From contig CAJUAP010000012.1 of assembly GCA_910584435.1 (NCBI GenBank), positions 1 through 64,000 of the forward strand: a stretch of DNA of 64,000 bases. Direction: 5' to 3'. This stretch comes from an uncultured Acetatifactor sp. Its GTDB lineage: Bacteria > Bacillota > Clostridia > Lachnospirales > Lachnospiraceae. A program made the position numbers and the translations under genes. How positions within the stretch are numbered: position 1 is the first letter of the stretch; every line of letters begins with the position of its first letter. The notes under the pieces are model-generated. The model did no database searches. It had not been told where the DNA came from and was given only the letters and a program-made list of their open reading frames with translations. This document shows positions 26,343 through 36,149 of this stretch, piece by piece.

Positions 26343-27179
26343 ATGGAACGAAATGAGAAAGCTGATCTGCATATTCATACGGATTGTTCCGATGGAACAG
26401 AGCCGGTATATGAGATTGTAAGATTGCTTAAGGAGAAGGGCATTACGACAGCTTCCATTACAGATCATAACAGTTTGGAAGCATATGATCAATTACAGTC
26501 ATTTCCGGTATCGGGAGTAAAAATTGTTCCCGGTATAGAAATCAACGCTTTTGACGGAGAATCTATACATATTCTGGGATATAATATATGTCCGTTTCAG
26601 GGGAAAGTGAGGGATATGGTCCATACGCTTCGCAATGCTTATGCAAAGGCGGTGTCAAGGCTTGGTTTATCATTGTACCGCCAAGGGATAATTGAGCAGG
26701 ATATTCTGCGGAAGAAGAATTTAACCCGTAGACTTCTGGCAGAAATTCTGGTAGACAAAGGTTTATGTGAGACAATCGAGTGTGCTGTAACAGAGTATTT
26801 GGATTACGGACAAAACAGGATAGCGCCGCCTAAAAAGCTGTTGGTGGAAGAGGTTATTGAAACAATTCTTCTGGACGGAGGCATTCCTGTTCTGGCGCAT
26901 CCTGGAAAGATGAAATCATCAGGATATGAAGAGCGTCTGGAGCAGATAAAGCATTATAAGCAATTTGGACTGAAGGGAGTGGAGTGCTTTCATCCGGACC
27001 ATAGCGAGACGGATGTTATGCAGTTTGTTAAAATTGCAGGAGAATTAGGTCTTTATATCAGTGGCGGAAGTGATTTCCATGGTCTTAATAAGAAAGGAAT
27101 AGAATTAGGTTGTCCTTTTGTGGGGAAATGGGATGAGAATATCCTGCAGGAGTTCTTGGGAGTGCTGAAAAGTATATGA
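26343..27179 (+). CDS. PHP-domain phosphoesterase
   Basis: A 278-residue metal-dependent phosphoesterase of the PHP family, close to the YciV/RNase AM type that hydrolyses nucleoside 3',5'-bisphosphates and short RNA ends. Metal ligands are seen in D8-L-H10-I-H12, ITDHNSLEAY, PGIEINA, LAHPGK and GSDFHG. In this context it may dephosphorylate a nucleotide intermediate or release pseudouridine monophosphate from RNA; this is inference. It overlaps the glycosyltransferase gene by 4 bp. Confidence 0.85.
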   Translation: MERNEKADLHIHTDCSDGTEPVYEIVRLLKEKGITTASITDHNSLEAYDQLQSFPVSGVKIVPGIEINAFDGESIHILGYNICPFQGKVRDMVHTLRNAYAKAVSRLGLSLYRQGIIEQDILRKKNLTRRLLAEILVDKGLCETIECAVTEYLDYGQNRIAPPKKLLVEEVIETILLDGGIPVLAHPGKMKSSGYEERLEQIKHYKQFGLKGVECFHPDHSETDVMQFVKIAGELGLYISGGSDFHGLNKKGIELGCPFVGKWDENILQEFLGVLKSI

Positions 27180-28525
27180 AATATATTATGTTATTTATAA
27201 CCATGGTTTATATTTTTGATATCTTGGTTAATTACATCAAACTATATATTATCAGAAAGCGGACATCAGGCGAAACAGAATATGATCCGCATCAGAAAAA
27301 TCAAAAGTTATATATCTTAATTCCTATGATGGACGAACAAAAAATAGCAGAAGAGACATTTGAACATTTTTATCAATATGTGGAAAAAGGCAGTCACTAT
27401 AAATTAGTATTTATAACAACGGACAGGGAAAAGCGGTGTCATGCTGTGAGGCATACATATGACATTTTGAGCGAGGTAATCGGGAAATATCACTCCGCTA
27501 ATACCATCTTATATCATTATTCCGGAAGCGGTGTAATGGCGCATCAGCTGAATTATGCAGTGGCTGAAATTGATAAAATTGAGAAGGATAACTATTGGAT
27601 CGCAGTCTATAATGCAGATTCCAGAATCAGCAGAGAATCATTGGCATATTTTGAGGAAAGGGCTGTTGGCTATAGAGAACCCGGCAATGAGTTCTGCATG
27701 CAGCAATACAGTTATTTTGCAGTTCCCAGGGGGATAAAAGAGGAATCGGTCTTGGCAAGCGCCGCATTATGGCAGAATCGATGGAGTATTCTATTTGAAT
27801 ATGCGCGTGCCAAGTATCATGTGGAATTATGGAAAGGTATGTCTGGGTGCTCAGAACGCATACAGTATTTGGGGGATTTACTGTTTGGGAAGATGAATTA
27901 TGTCATTGGACATGGTTTATTTATAAATCGAGGGACTTTGAAGAAGGTGGGCGGTTTTCCGGAAAAGACATTGAATGAAGATGCTTTTCTGGGGTATTTG
28001 TTATGTGAAAATAAGGTAACAATACATCCCATTCCATATTTTGAGTGTGCGGAATTTACGGATGCAGTATCAAAATATATAAAGCAGCAGACGGTTTGGT
28101 TTAATGGTCCGTTTGATGCGTTTGTTTATTACAAGTTATGGAAAAAGATGTTTTCTTCAGATATTACAATAGGAAGGAAGATTCGCGCTTTTCTATTGGC
28201 CTTTAAGTTATTTCTGCATGCGGTATATTGGCTGTTGTCGCCGGTGGTGCTGCTTGTGGTGCTTCCTGTATATTATGTGGGAAATTATAAGATTTATGGT
28301 TTTGCGGCTTCGCTGCTTATGATTTGTCTGCTTTTATATGTAACAAATCTGCTTGTATATAGATTGTTAAGAGAGAAGTTTCCCGGGGTGTTATTTCCCA
28401 GACCATCATTTTTCTACGATATATTGTTTTATATGGTTCATTGTATAGGGCCGCTGAGAAATATCATACTCAGGATTCTAAGGAAAAACAGTATGGAAAA
28501 TAAGTACAAGACAGAACGAAATTAA
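27176..28525 (+). CDS. Membrane-associated family 2 glycosyltransferase
   Basis: A 449-residue protein. One N-terminal hydrophobic segment, a GT-A domain with NADSR at 146-150 (the DxD-like site), NEDAF with E268-D269, QQTVW at 304-308 (similar to the QxxRW motif), then two or more C-terminal membrane spans (residues about 335-385). It resembles processive GT2 enzymes but has a reduced QxxRW box. Last gene of the cluster; it may glycosylate the product or a lipid-linked intermediate. Confidence 0.85.
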   Translation: MKYIMLFITMVYIFDILVNYIKLYIIRKRTSGETEYDPHQKNQKLYILIPMMDEQKIAEETFEHFYQYVEKGSHYKLVFITTDREKRCHAVRHTYDILSEVIGKYHSANTILYHYSGSGVMAHQLNYAVAEIDKIEKDNYWIAVYNADSRISRESLAYFEERAVGYREPGNEFCMQQYSYFAVPRGIKEESVLASAALWQNRWSILFEYARAKYHVELWKGMSGCSERIQYLGDLLFGKMNYVIGHGLFINRGTLKKVGGFPEKTLNEDAFLGYLLCENKVTIHPIPYFECAEFTDAVSKYIKQQTVWFNGPFDAFVYYKLWKKMFSSDITIGRKIRAFLLAFKLFLHAVYWLLSPVVLLVVLPVYYVGNYKIYGFAASLLMICLLLYVTNLLVYRLLREKFPGVLFPRPSFFYDILFYMVHCIGPLRNIILRILRKNSMENKYKTERN

Positions 28526-28603
28526 ATGATAAAATGCTGTTAAAATAGGCACTGTTTCAATCGTAGAATTATTTGATGATTTTGACAACGTTTTGTGCGT
28601 ATG

Positions 28604-28670
28604 AGTATGTCCGCCGGCCTGGCTTCCTGCCATGTCGCAGACAGGCCGGAGCCAGGGACATCCATTATCT
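28604..28670 (+). other. Structured intergenic hairpin
   Basis: Nested inverted repeats TGTCC...GGACA, CCTGGCT...AGCCAGG and CCGGCCTG...CAGGCCGG lie in the 698-bp gap between the glycosyltransferase and the methionine gene. No U-tract follows, so it is not a standard terminator, and it does not match the SAM or cobalamin riboswitch cores I know. Function unknown. Confidence 0.45.
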
Positions 28671-28770
28671 TTTCACGCCGATCAGCACCCGTTTTCCGCA
28701 AAAGGCAAAACCATATGACAGAAATTCAGACAAAACGCCTAAGGAATCCGTGGCAATGTATTCTTACATG

Positions 28771-28947
28771 TCAGCTGTAACTTTCCGGTAGTATTCTCTT
28801 TCCTTTTCGTTTAATTTTCCGCTTTCCACAGAAAATCATAGTGGTTGTAAAGCGTGGTGATAATGTGGCATATTTTTTCCAATAAAAGTAACCTTTGCTT
28901 CTGAGTGTCTCAAAATCCTGACATCCAATGCTCACTGTCCTTGGCAT
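28771..28947 (-). pseudogene. Fragment of AAA-ATPase-like (PF09820) gene
   Basis: On the minus strand, ATG 28947 with AAGGAG upstream begins MPRTVSIGCQDFETLRSKG, then YFYWKK, which matches the conserved N terminus (RTVxIGxQDFExxR, YFYxDK) of the AAA-ATPase-like/PD-(D/E)XK family common in Lachnospiraceae. The P-loop that should follow within about 30 residues is missing and the frame stops at 28771. A decayed remnant. Confidence 0.7.
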
Positions 28948-29223
28948 AAAATGACTCCTTTTCGTCAGCGCGGTTTGCCGTATCGTCAAATCGCAATAGT
29001 TCAGTGAGCTGTCTGAACTGCTGCTGTCGCCAGAATGTGATAACGGAAAGCGGTTTACATTTGGCAGATGAGGAAGTATACTAAGAGAAGATGCCGAAGC
29101 GGCACGAGAGTGTGCCGCCTTGCAGTCATTGCGGGATAGAATTTGCAGCTGCAGTTCAGTGATTTGTCTGAACTGCTGCAATTGGAAGAATCGGAAGCGG
29201 ATACAAGAAATTGGAGGAAAATT

Positions 29224-31077
29224 ATGAATTTTTTGGAAATGACACAGAATCACCTTCTGCTGATGGATGGCGCTATGGGAACCTACTATTCGCAGATATA
29301 TCCTTTAGAAGAAAAGATATCGGAATCTGCCAATATCACACATCCAGAACAAATAGAGCGCATCCACAGGGAATACATTGCCGCCGGTGCCGGACTGCTG
29401 CGCACGAACAGTTTTGCCAGCCATGCGGAAGGTTTGACGGGACGGCCCCTGCATCAGGCGGATGACAGACAGGCTGTGCTCCAAAGGATTTATGACAATG
29501 TGTTTCAAGCTTACAAAATTGCACAGAAAGCGGCTGGCTGCGCAGACGGCAAAGTATGGATTGCAGGTGATATGGGACCGGTTCCGGCCAACGGGGCAGT
29601 TACGGATGATGAGATTCAGTCGCAATATGAAACTATGGCGGATGCACTGCTGGATGCCGGTGCGGAAATCATTCTATTCGAAACGTTTTCGGATTTTGAA
29701 TACATATTACCGACTGTCCGTTATATCAAAAAACGGGTAATAGAAAAGCAGCTTCCAGTATCTCCTGTCATCATGGCCGGCTTCAGCCTGAATAAATTCG
29801 GATGTACGAAAGCCGGTATCAGTGCATCGAATTTGGTGAAAATTGCCGGAGACTGCGGATGCATTGATGTCATGGGCTTTAACTGCGGTGTTGGCTCCAC
29901 TCATATGAAACGCATCCTCCAGAAATTGGATTTTGGCGATATGCAGGTATCCATAGCGCCGAATTCCGGTTATCCGGATTTTGCCCTGGATAGGAGCATC
30001 TACCGGGACAATGTGGGCTATTTCTGTGAAAATATGGTGGAAATTGCCTCCATGGGCGTCAATATACTCGGCGGCTGCTGCGGCACCACTCCGCAATATA
30101 TCCGGGAGCTGCGGCAGCAGTTACGGCTGCATAACAATACAAATGGAAATTTCAGGAAGATGAGGTATCACATATCCGGCGCTGCTGCAGAGAAAGGGAT
30201 TGATAAAAGCCGGAATGATTTCTTAAACAAATTAAATATGGGAAGGAAAGTGATTGCAGTTGAGCTTGATCCGCCGCAGAATGGAAAAGGGGACAAAATC
30301 CTGCAGGCTGCCGCACTTTTAAAACAGGCCGGGGTGGACATGATTACCTTTTCCGATTCCCCAATGGGTAAAATGCGGGCAGATTCCATAGCCAGCAGCA
30401 TTCTTGTCAGCCAGCAGACGGATATTGCAGTCATGCCCCATATCTGCTGCCGTGACAGGAATGCAATTGCCATGGGGGGACTGTTTTTCGGTGCCCATAT
30501 GAACGGAATCCGTAACATGCTGATTATTACCGGCGATCCGGTTCCGGCAGGAGAAAAGAGCAGTACCGGCAGTGTATATGATTTTAATTCGTTCCGGCTG
30601 ATGAATTATTTTAAACAGTTAAATTTGGAATATTTTGCGGAGGACCCTGTTATTTACGGCGGTGCTTTGAATCACAACCGGCCCAATCTGGATGCGGAAA
30701 TAGAACGTATGCATAAGAAATGTCTGGCAGGTGCAGATTATTTTCTGACACAGCCGGTTTATTCGGATGATGATGTAGAACGCATCAAATATGTTAAGTC
30801 AAAAGTGAATACCAAAATACTCTGTGGTATTATGCCGCTTGTCAATTATCGAAATGCCATGTTTGTCAAAAACGAGCTGTCCGGAATCCAGGTTCCCGAC
30901 GAAATTATCACACGTTATGATGAGCATATGAGCAGGGAAGAAAGCGAAGAGGCCGGGATTGCAATTGCGTTGGAAATCATTGCGAAACTCAGGGAGACAG
31001 CAGACGGTTATTATTTTATGGTACCGTTTAACCGCGCATCCATGATCTGTAAAATAATAGAGATGATGAGGTGGTGA
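29224..31077 (+). CDS. Bifunctional homocysteine S-methyltransferase / methylenetetrahydrofolate reductase
   Basis: About 617 residues. The N-terminal part (1-310) is a homocysteine S-methyltransferase: LLMDGAMGTYY, LRTNSF, and zinc ligands in GFNCGVGS and GGCCGTTP. The C-terminal part (from about 330) is an MTHFR-type flavoprotein barrel: VIAVELDPPQNG, ITGDPVP, LTQPVYSDDD. This fusion, like YitJ of Bacillus, links reduction of methylene-THF with methionine formation. GGAGGAAA lies 5 bases before ATG 29224; the longer frame from 29143 is not supported. No SAM riboswitch is recognisable upstream. The AEC transporter begins 2 bp after its stop. Confidence 0.93.
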   Translation: MNFLEMTQNHLLLMDGAMGTYYSQIYPLEEKISESANITHPEQIERIHREYIAAGAGLLRTNSFASHAEGLTGRPLHQADDRQAVLQRIYDNVFQAYKIAQKAAGCADGKVWIAGDMGPVPANGAVTDDEIQSQYETMADALLDAGAEIILFETFSDFEYILPTVRYIKKRVIEKQLPVSPVIMAGFSLNKFGCTKAGISASNLVKIAGDCGCIDVMGFNCGVGSTHMKRILQKLDFGDMQVSIAPNSGYPDFALDRSIYRDNVGYFCENMVEIASMGVNILGGCCGTTPQYIRELRQQLRLHNNTNGNFRKMRYHISGAAAEKGIDKSRNDFLNKLNMGRKVIAVELDPPQNGKGDKILQAAALLKQAGVDMITFSDSPMGKMRADSIASSILVSQQTDIAVMPHICCRDRNAIAMGGLFFGAHMNGIRNMLIITGDPVPAGEKSSTGSVYDFNSFRLMNYFKQLNLEYFAEDPVIYGGALNHNRPNLDAEIERMHKKCLAGADYFLTQPVYSDDDVERIKYVKSKVNTKILCGIMPLVNYRNAMFVKNELSGIQVPDEIITRYDEHMSREESEEAGIAIALEIIAKLRETADGYYFMVPFNRASMICKIIEMMRW

Positions 31078-31079
31078 AA

Positions 31080-32096
31080 ATGGATACATTACTATTTGCA
31101 TTAAACGCCATACTGCCCATTATATTGCTGATTCTGCTGGGCTATCTGCTGAAGAAGAAGGGGTTTCTGGATGAGGACTGGTTTAAGAAGGGAAATAAGC
31201 TGATATTCCGTGTCTGTCTGCCCTGTATGCTGTTCATCAATGTATATAGTATCAGCTCCTTTACCGATATCAACTGGTCTGTGGTGGTATATTCGGAAAT
31301 TGCCATTTTCACGGCATTTTTCATTGGGCTGTTCATAGTAAAACGAACCGTTCCTGACAACAGGCAGAAAGGTGTTATTCTACAGTGTGTATTCCGCTCC
31401 AATTTTGCCATTATCGGACTGCCGCTTGCTGAGTCGCTGGGGGGCGTGGAAGGCAAAGGAATTGCGGCTGTTTTAAGCGCTTTCTCCATTCCGACCTTTA
31501 ATATCCTCGCAGTGCTTGCGCTTACGATGTTTGTGGATGGGGAAGACGGAAGTAAGGCAGATTTAAAGGATGTGCTTTCAAAAATTGCAAAAAATCCCCT
31601 GATTATCGGTGTGGTGTGCGGCCTTGCCGTACTGGGTATCCGATCATTTATCCCTGTGAGTGCGGACGGCAGTCTTGTATTTTCGTTGTCCGGAAGTTTG
31701 AAATTCATTTATGATGCAGTGAACAATTTGTCCAAAGTCAGCTCTCCTTTGGCATTGGTCATTTTGGGCGGTTTGTTTGATTTTGCCGCGGTGAAGGGGA
31801 TGCTGAAGGAAATTGTCATTGGAACTGCGGCCCGTGTTGCGGCAGTTCCCCTGATTGTTATTGGTCTGGCCGTAATGCTGTCCAAATACACTGGGCTTAT
31901 TGATTTTGATGCCGCTGTGTATCCTGCGATGATTGCTTTGTTTGGCTCTCCTGTGGCTGTATCCAGCGCTATTATGGCACAGGAGATGGATAATGACGGC
32001 ATTTTGGCAGGGCAGCTGGTGGTGTGGACTTCCATTGCATCGATTGCCACCATTTTCCTTGCAGTCTTTATTTTGAGAGCAATAGGGCTGTTATAA
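31080..32096 (+). CDS. AEC-family (auxin efflux carrier-like) transporter
   Basis: About 338 residues, nearly all hydrophobic, with ten predicted membrane spans in two halves and the family pattern FRVCLPCMLFINVYS, QCVFRSNFAIIGLPLAESLG, and FGSPVAVSSAIMAQEM. Bacterial members move malate, malonate or other small anions or amino acids. GAGGTGG inside the end of the methionine gene serves as its ribosome binding site, so the two are co-translated and a methionine- or folate-related substrate is possible. Confidence 0.88.
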   Translation: MDTLLFALNAILPIILLILLGYLLKKKGFLDEDWFKKGNKLIFRVCLPCMLFINVYSISSFTDINWSVVVYSEIAIFTAFFIGLFIVKRTVPDNRQKGVILQCVFRSNFAIIGLPLAESLGGVEGKGIAAVLSAFSIPTFNILAVLALTMFVDGEDGSKADLKDVLSKIAKNPLIIGVVCGLAVLGIRSFIPVSADGSLVFSLSGSLKFIYDAVNNLSKVSSPLALVILGGLFDFAAVKGMLKEIVIGTAARVAAVPLIVIGLAVMLSKYTGLIDFDAAVYPAMIALFGSPVAVSSAIMAQEMDNDGILAGQLVVWTSIASIATIFLAVFILRAIGLL

Positions 32097-32181
32097 TCGA
32101 ATTGACTGCGCCGGATTACATAGCATTTTCGGTTTCTGAGGCGGGCAGCAAGGCATATTTTAGTGACTGGCAGGATAAATC

Positions 32182-32727
32182 ATGAATATTGGCTTATATT
32201 ATCAAATATTAGGCATGGGGGTATTATATGAAAAGGCGGGCAGGAGGGGAACCTGGTGGCGGATAGGCGAAAGAAAACGTCTGAAGGATGAGATTTGGTT
32301 CTGGCAGACATTGCTGGAGAATATTTCCAGGGAGCAAAACGGGATATCATGTGGGGAAGTATTGTTTGCTGCTCTTGCGGATTTATGCGGGAAATACAGG
32401 CTGCCGCATTATAAACGGGTATTGGATAATAAAGAGGAATTGATAAACTGCAGCTGCATCTTTGAAAGAGATGGAGAGGAAGAATCTAAGCTGCGGAATT
32501 TTATGGAATGTCTGTTACGGGATGCGCAGGAGTATTTAGATAAACACAGGGATAAAGAAATGGTTTACCGTATATTGATGGTTCTGCATAATCTTCCGAG
32601 GGCAATGTACGGGAAAAATGTGTTGAATCCCAATGCAATTCCGATTTCTTATCGTATGGCGCTGGAATATGCAAAGGGGTGTATGGATGAGGAGATGAGA
32701 GAAAAGTATGGGAAATATCTTGTGTGA
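32182..32727 (+). CDS. Hypothetical protein
   Basis: A 181-residue, mostly helical, charged protein that I do not recognise. No signal peptide or membrane segment. It contains WFWQTLLENISREQNG and a C-terminal SYRMALEYAKGCMDEEMREK. The frame is open with codon use like its neighbours, and it is followed by a tandem repeat and the amidase gene. No clear ribosome binding site precedes ATG 32182. Confidence 0.6.
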   Translation: MNIGLYYQILGMGVLYEKAGRRGTWWRIGERKRLKDEIWFWQTLLENISREQNGISCGEVLFAALADLCGKYRLPHYKRVLDNKEELINCSCIFERDGEEESKLRNFMECLLRDAQEYLDKHRDKEMVYRILMVLHNLPRAMYGKNVLNPNAIPISYRMALEYAKGCMDEEMREKYGKYLV

Positions 32728-32770
32728 GGGAAAGCAGGAAAACGGAGATGAAATATGGGGTTGGAAAACG

Positions 32771-32990
32771 GCGAAGAAATATGAAAACAGAAGACAGTGA
32801 TGAAAATGGAGATGGAAAACGGCGAAGAAATATGAAAACAGAAGACAGTGATGAAAATGGAGATGGAAAACGGTGATGAAATATGGAGATGGAAAACGGC
32901 GATGAAATATGGAGATGGAAAGCGGTGATGAAAATGGAGATGGAAAGCGGTGATGAAAATGGAGATGGAAAACGGTGATGAAAATGGTGA
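32771..32990 (+). repeat. Tandem repeat upstream of amidase gene
   Basis: A 51-bp unit (GCGAAGAAATATGAAAACAG and onward) is repeated at 32771 and 32822, then a 24-27 bp unit (GATGGAAAACGGTGATGAAA) is repeated about five times to the amidase start. Each unit contains ATGAAAATGGAG-like sequence with a potential ribosome binding site and ATG, so the true amidase start sits in the last unit and is hard to fix. Confidence 0.85.
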
Positions 32991-34033
32991 AAGGTAACAA
33001 ATCAGGAAAGTACAGAGGGATGGTATGGCTGCTGGCGGCGGTATTGCTGTCAGGGGGCTGCGGCCGGGAAAGGGAGCAGCCCTCTGTCATTGTGGCGGAA
33101 CATTTATCGGAATCGGGAGAGGTATCCGCAGATATATCGGAAGGCATTATCCCAGGAGATTCGGCGAGTGCATCGGCAGCACCGGAAGCCGAACAGCCCC
33201 AGGGAAGCGCATCCGCAGAGTCGCCGGAAGCCGGACAGCCCCAGGGAAGCGCATCCGCAGGGTCACCGGAAGCCGGACAGCTCCAGGGAAACGTACCTGC
33301 AGAGTCACCGTCGGCTTCCGATACGCCGTCCGCTTCAACGCCGGGAACCGTTGCGGATTCCTCCCCGTCTGAGGAATATCCGGCAGGTTCCGGGACACAA
33401 GAGGGTTACGTGGTGGTGATTGATGCAGGACATCAGCAGAAAGGCAATAGTGAGAAGGAACCCATTGGGCCGGGGGCAGCGGAGATGAAGGCCAAAGTCG
33501 CCAGCGGGACTGCAGGTGTGGTAAGCGGATTAAACGAGTATGAGCTGACACTCATGGTCGCTGAGAAATTAGAACAAGAGCTGCTTTCCAGAGGATATGA
33601 AGTAATTATGGTCCGCACTACCCATGATGTGGATATGAGCAACAGCGAACGTGCCCAGGTGGCCAATGATGCCCAGGCAGATGCCTTCATCAGGATTCAT
33701 GCCAACGGTTCCGAGAACTCTGCTGTGCATGGGGCAATGACTATCTGCCAGACGGCTTCCAATCCTTATAATGGGGATTACTATCAGCAGAGCAGGGATT
33801 TGTCGGGCTATGTATTAGACGAACTGGCGGCGTCCGCGGGATGTGCGAAGCAATATGTGTGGGAGACCGATACCATGAGCGGAATTAATTGGTGCCAGGT
33901 GCCAGTTACGATTGTGGAAATGGGGTACATGAGTAATCCCGAAGAGGATGCCCTGATGGCCACGGAGGATTACCAGAATAAAATTGCCGAAGGGATTGCC
34001 AATGGTATTGATAAATATTTGGCGGCACGTTAG
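32975..34033 (+). CDS. N-acetylmuramoyl-L-alanine amidase lipoprotein (Amidase_3)
   Basis: A 352-residue exported protein. Signal peptide with lipobox LLSGGC near residue 29, then a Ser/Ala/Pro linker (about 60-130) with three imperfect copies of [13 protein letters not shown], then an amidase_3 catalytic domain: [12 protein letters not shown] (first zinc His), [27 protein letters not shown] (second zinc His), and [15 protein letters not shown] (catalytic Glu). It cleaves the lactyl-Ala bond of peptidoglycan at the cell surface. ATGs at 32975, 32978 and 32984 are all possible starts because of the repeat. Confidence 0.9.
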   Translation: MMKMVKGNKSGKYRGMVWLLAAVLLSGGCGREREQPSVIVAEHLSESGEVSADISEGIIPGDSASASAAPEAEQPQGSASAESPEAGQPQGSASAGSPEAGQLQGNVPAESPSASDTPSASTPGTVADSSPSEEYPAGSGTQEGYVVVIDAGHQQKGNSEKEPIGPGAAEMKAKVASGTAGVVSGLNEYELTLMVAEKLEQELLSRGYEVIMVRTTHDVDMSNSERAQVANDAQADAFIRIHANGSENSAVHGAMTICQTASNPYNGDYYQQSRDLSGYVLDELAASAGCAKQYVWETDTMSGINWCQVPVTIVEMGYMSNPEEDALMATEDYQNKIAEGIANGIDKYLAAR

Positions 34034-34083
34034 AAAGTGTGTTGAAGAGAGAAAGGCGAATCATAGAATAAGGGGCGAAAGGT

Positions 34084-35958
34084 ATGTTCAACTTTGAAGA
34101 AGAACTGAAGAAGCTTCCCAGGGAACCGGGCGTTTATATTATGAGGGATGATAAAAATGTCATTTTGTATGTGGGCAAGGCGGTCAATCTTCATAATAGA
34201 GTGCGTTCCTATTTTCGGGAAAACATAGGGCGGGGACCCATGATTGATAAAATGGTGTCTCTGATTGCCCGTTTTGAATACATTGTCACGGATTCGGAAT
34301 TGGAAGCTTTGGTGCTGGAGAATAACCTGATTAAGGAAAACTCTCCCAAATATAATACATTGCTGAAGGATGACAAGACATATCCCTATATTAAAGTGAC
34401 AGTGGGAGAGGAATATCCCCGCATACTGTTCTCGCGGACAATGAAGAAGGATAAATCAAAATATTTCGGCCCTTACACCAGTGCTGCGGCAGTGAAGGAT
34501 ACCATTGAGCTGTTGAATAAGCTCTATATGCTGAGAACCTGTAACCGTGTCCTGCCCAGGGACATAGGAACCGAGAGGCCCTGCCTGAACTACCATATCA
34601 AACAATGTCTGGCACCCTGCCAGGGGTATATTAACAGGGAACAGTATCGGGAACAGGTGGCACAGGCGCTGGAATTCCTGAACGGAAATTATAACAGGAT
34701 TCTAAGTGATCTGGAGAATAAGATGAAAACAGCCGCGGAAGCCCTGGACTTTGAGACGGCTGCAGGTTATCGGGATTTGTACCAAAGCGTGAAACAGGTA
34801 TCGCAGAAACAGAAGATTACGGACAGTGCGGGGGAAGACAAGGACATTATTGCCCTGTATCAGGATGAGCGGGAAGCAGTGGTTCAAGTGTTTTTTGTCC
34901 GTGACGGCAAGATGATCGGCAGAGAACATTATTATATGACTAATGTATCATCGGACAGTAAGCCTGGAATTCTGGAGAATTTTGTGAAACAGTTTTATGC
35001 GGGCACCCCTTTTATTCCCAGGGAATTAATGTTACAATATGAGATTGAGGATCAGGCGTTAATCGAAAAATGGCTCACCGGACGAAAGGGGAGCAAGGTG
35101 CATGTGAGGGTGCCGAAAATCGGTTCCAAAGAAAAGCTGGTGGAGCTGGCAGCCCAGAATGCAAAGCATGTTCTGGAACAGGACAGGGAACGGCTGAAGC
35201 GGGAGGAGGGCCGTACCATTGGCGCTGTCAGGGAAATTGCCGCACTTCTGGGGCTGGAACATATTGAGCGCATGGAGGCTTTTGACATTTCCAACATTAA
35301 CGGATTTGAAAACGTTGGTTCCATGGTGGTGTTTGAAAAGGGGAAACCCAAGCCCAGCGACTATCGGAAATTCCGTATTAAAACGGTCTCAGGGCCGGAT
35401 GATTATGCCTGTATGAGGGAAGTGCTGACCAGACGATTTGTGCATGGGATGGAGGAGAGCAGACAGCTGGAAGAGAAGGAGCTGGATCAGGCATTTGGAA
35501 GCTTTACCAGGTTTCCGGATCTGCTGATGATGGACGGCGGCAGAGGACAGGTCAATATTGCATTGTCCGTACTGGCGGAACTGAAGATTTCCATTCCGGT
35601 CTGCGGTATGGTTAAGGATGATAACCACCGGACCAGAGGATTATATTTTAACAATGTGGAACTGCCCATTGATATCCATTCCGAGGGCTTTAAACTGATT
35701 ACCAGGGTGCAGGATGAAGCGCACCGCTTTGCCATAGAATATCATCGCTCCCTGCGGAGCAAGTCCCAGGTGAAGTCTGTTCTGGATGAGATTCCCGGTG
35801 TGGGACCGGCAAGGAGGAAAGCGCTGATGCGCCATTTTAAGTCTATTGAGGAAATCAAAGCAGCTTCCGTGGAGCAGCTGGCGGAAGTGCCGGAGATTAA
35901 CAGACGTGCGGCAGAGGATATTTTTAATTTCTTCCGAAAAAAAACACAACAGCCTTAG
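34084..35958 (+). CDS. uvrC: Excinuclease ABC subunit C
   Basis: A 624-residue UvrC, full length. N-terminal GIY-YIG nuclease ([30 protein letters not shown]), UvrB-binding UVR motif near 205-240, central RNase H-like domain with the Asp in [16 protein letters not shown] and MDGGRGQV, and C-terminal helix-hairpin-helix pair ([28 protein letters not shown]). It makes the dual incisions in nucleotide excision repair with UvrAB. GGGGCGAAAGGT precedes the ATG. Followed by hprK, a common order in Lachnospiraceae. Confidence 0.97.
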   Translation: MFNFEEELKKLPREPGVYIMRDDKNVILYVGKAVNLHNRVRSYFRENIGRGPMIDKMVSLIARFEYIVTDSELEALVLENNLIKENSPKYNTLLKDDKTYPYIKVTVGEEYPRILFSRTMKKDKSKYFGPYTSAAAVKDTIELLNKLYMLRTCNRVLPRDIGTERPCLNYHIKQCLAPCQGYINREQYREQVAQALEFLNGNYNRILSDLENKMKTAAEALDFETAAGYRDLYQSVKQVSQKQKITDSAGEDKDIIALYQDEREAVVQVFFVRDGKMIGREHYYMTNVSSDSKPGILENFVKQFYAGTPFIPRELMLQYEIEDQALIEKWLTGRKGSKVHVRVPKIGSKEKLVELAAQNAKHVLEQDRERLKREEGRTIGAVREIAALLGLEHIERMEAFDISNINGFENVGSMVVFEKGKPKPSDYRKFRIKTVSGPDDYACMREVLTRRFVHGMEESRQLEEKELDQAFGSFTRFPDLLMMDGGRGQVNIALSVLAELKISIPVCGMVKDDNHRTRGLYFNNVELPIDIHSEGFKLITRVQDEAHRFAIEYHRSLRSKSQVKSVLDEIPGVGPARRKALMRHFKSIEEIKAASVEQLAEVPEINRRAAEDIFNFFRKKTQQP

Positions 35959-36149
35959 ACAATGTATCCGCAGTGTGTTAAAATAGTCTTAGACATTTCC
36001 GGACTGCCGGGCAGCACAGATGAATTTGGAAGCCGCCGCATGGAACTTCAAGGTGATTCGGCTTCAAGGAAATTCGGATAGAAATGACATGGAAATAAAA
36101 CAGTTACATGGAATGAAATAATCACATAGAAATGAGGAAGAGGAAACGT

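Noticed and set aside
12182..28600. RiPP precursor peptide gene in the cluster
   Set aside because: The gaps are too short or lack an ORF with a ribosome binding site; the radical SAM genes alone do not prove a RiPP.
28526..29223. SAM or cobalamin riboswitch before the methionine gene
   Set aside because: None of the conserved core segments (for example the SAM-I GAGGGA...AACC layout or the B12 box) can be found.
32536..33147. Minus-strand protein of 203 residues rich in FHLHFHHR repeats
   Set aside because: It is the antisense reading of the tandem repeat; it has no ribosome binding site and overlaps a real gene on the plus strand.
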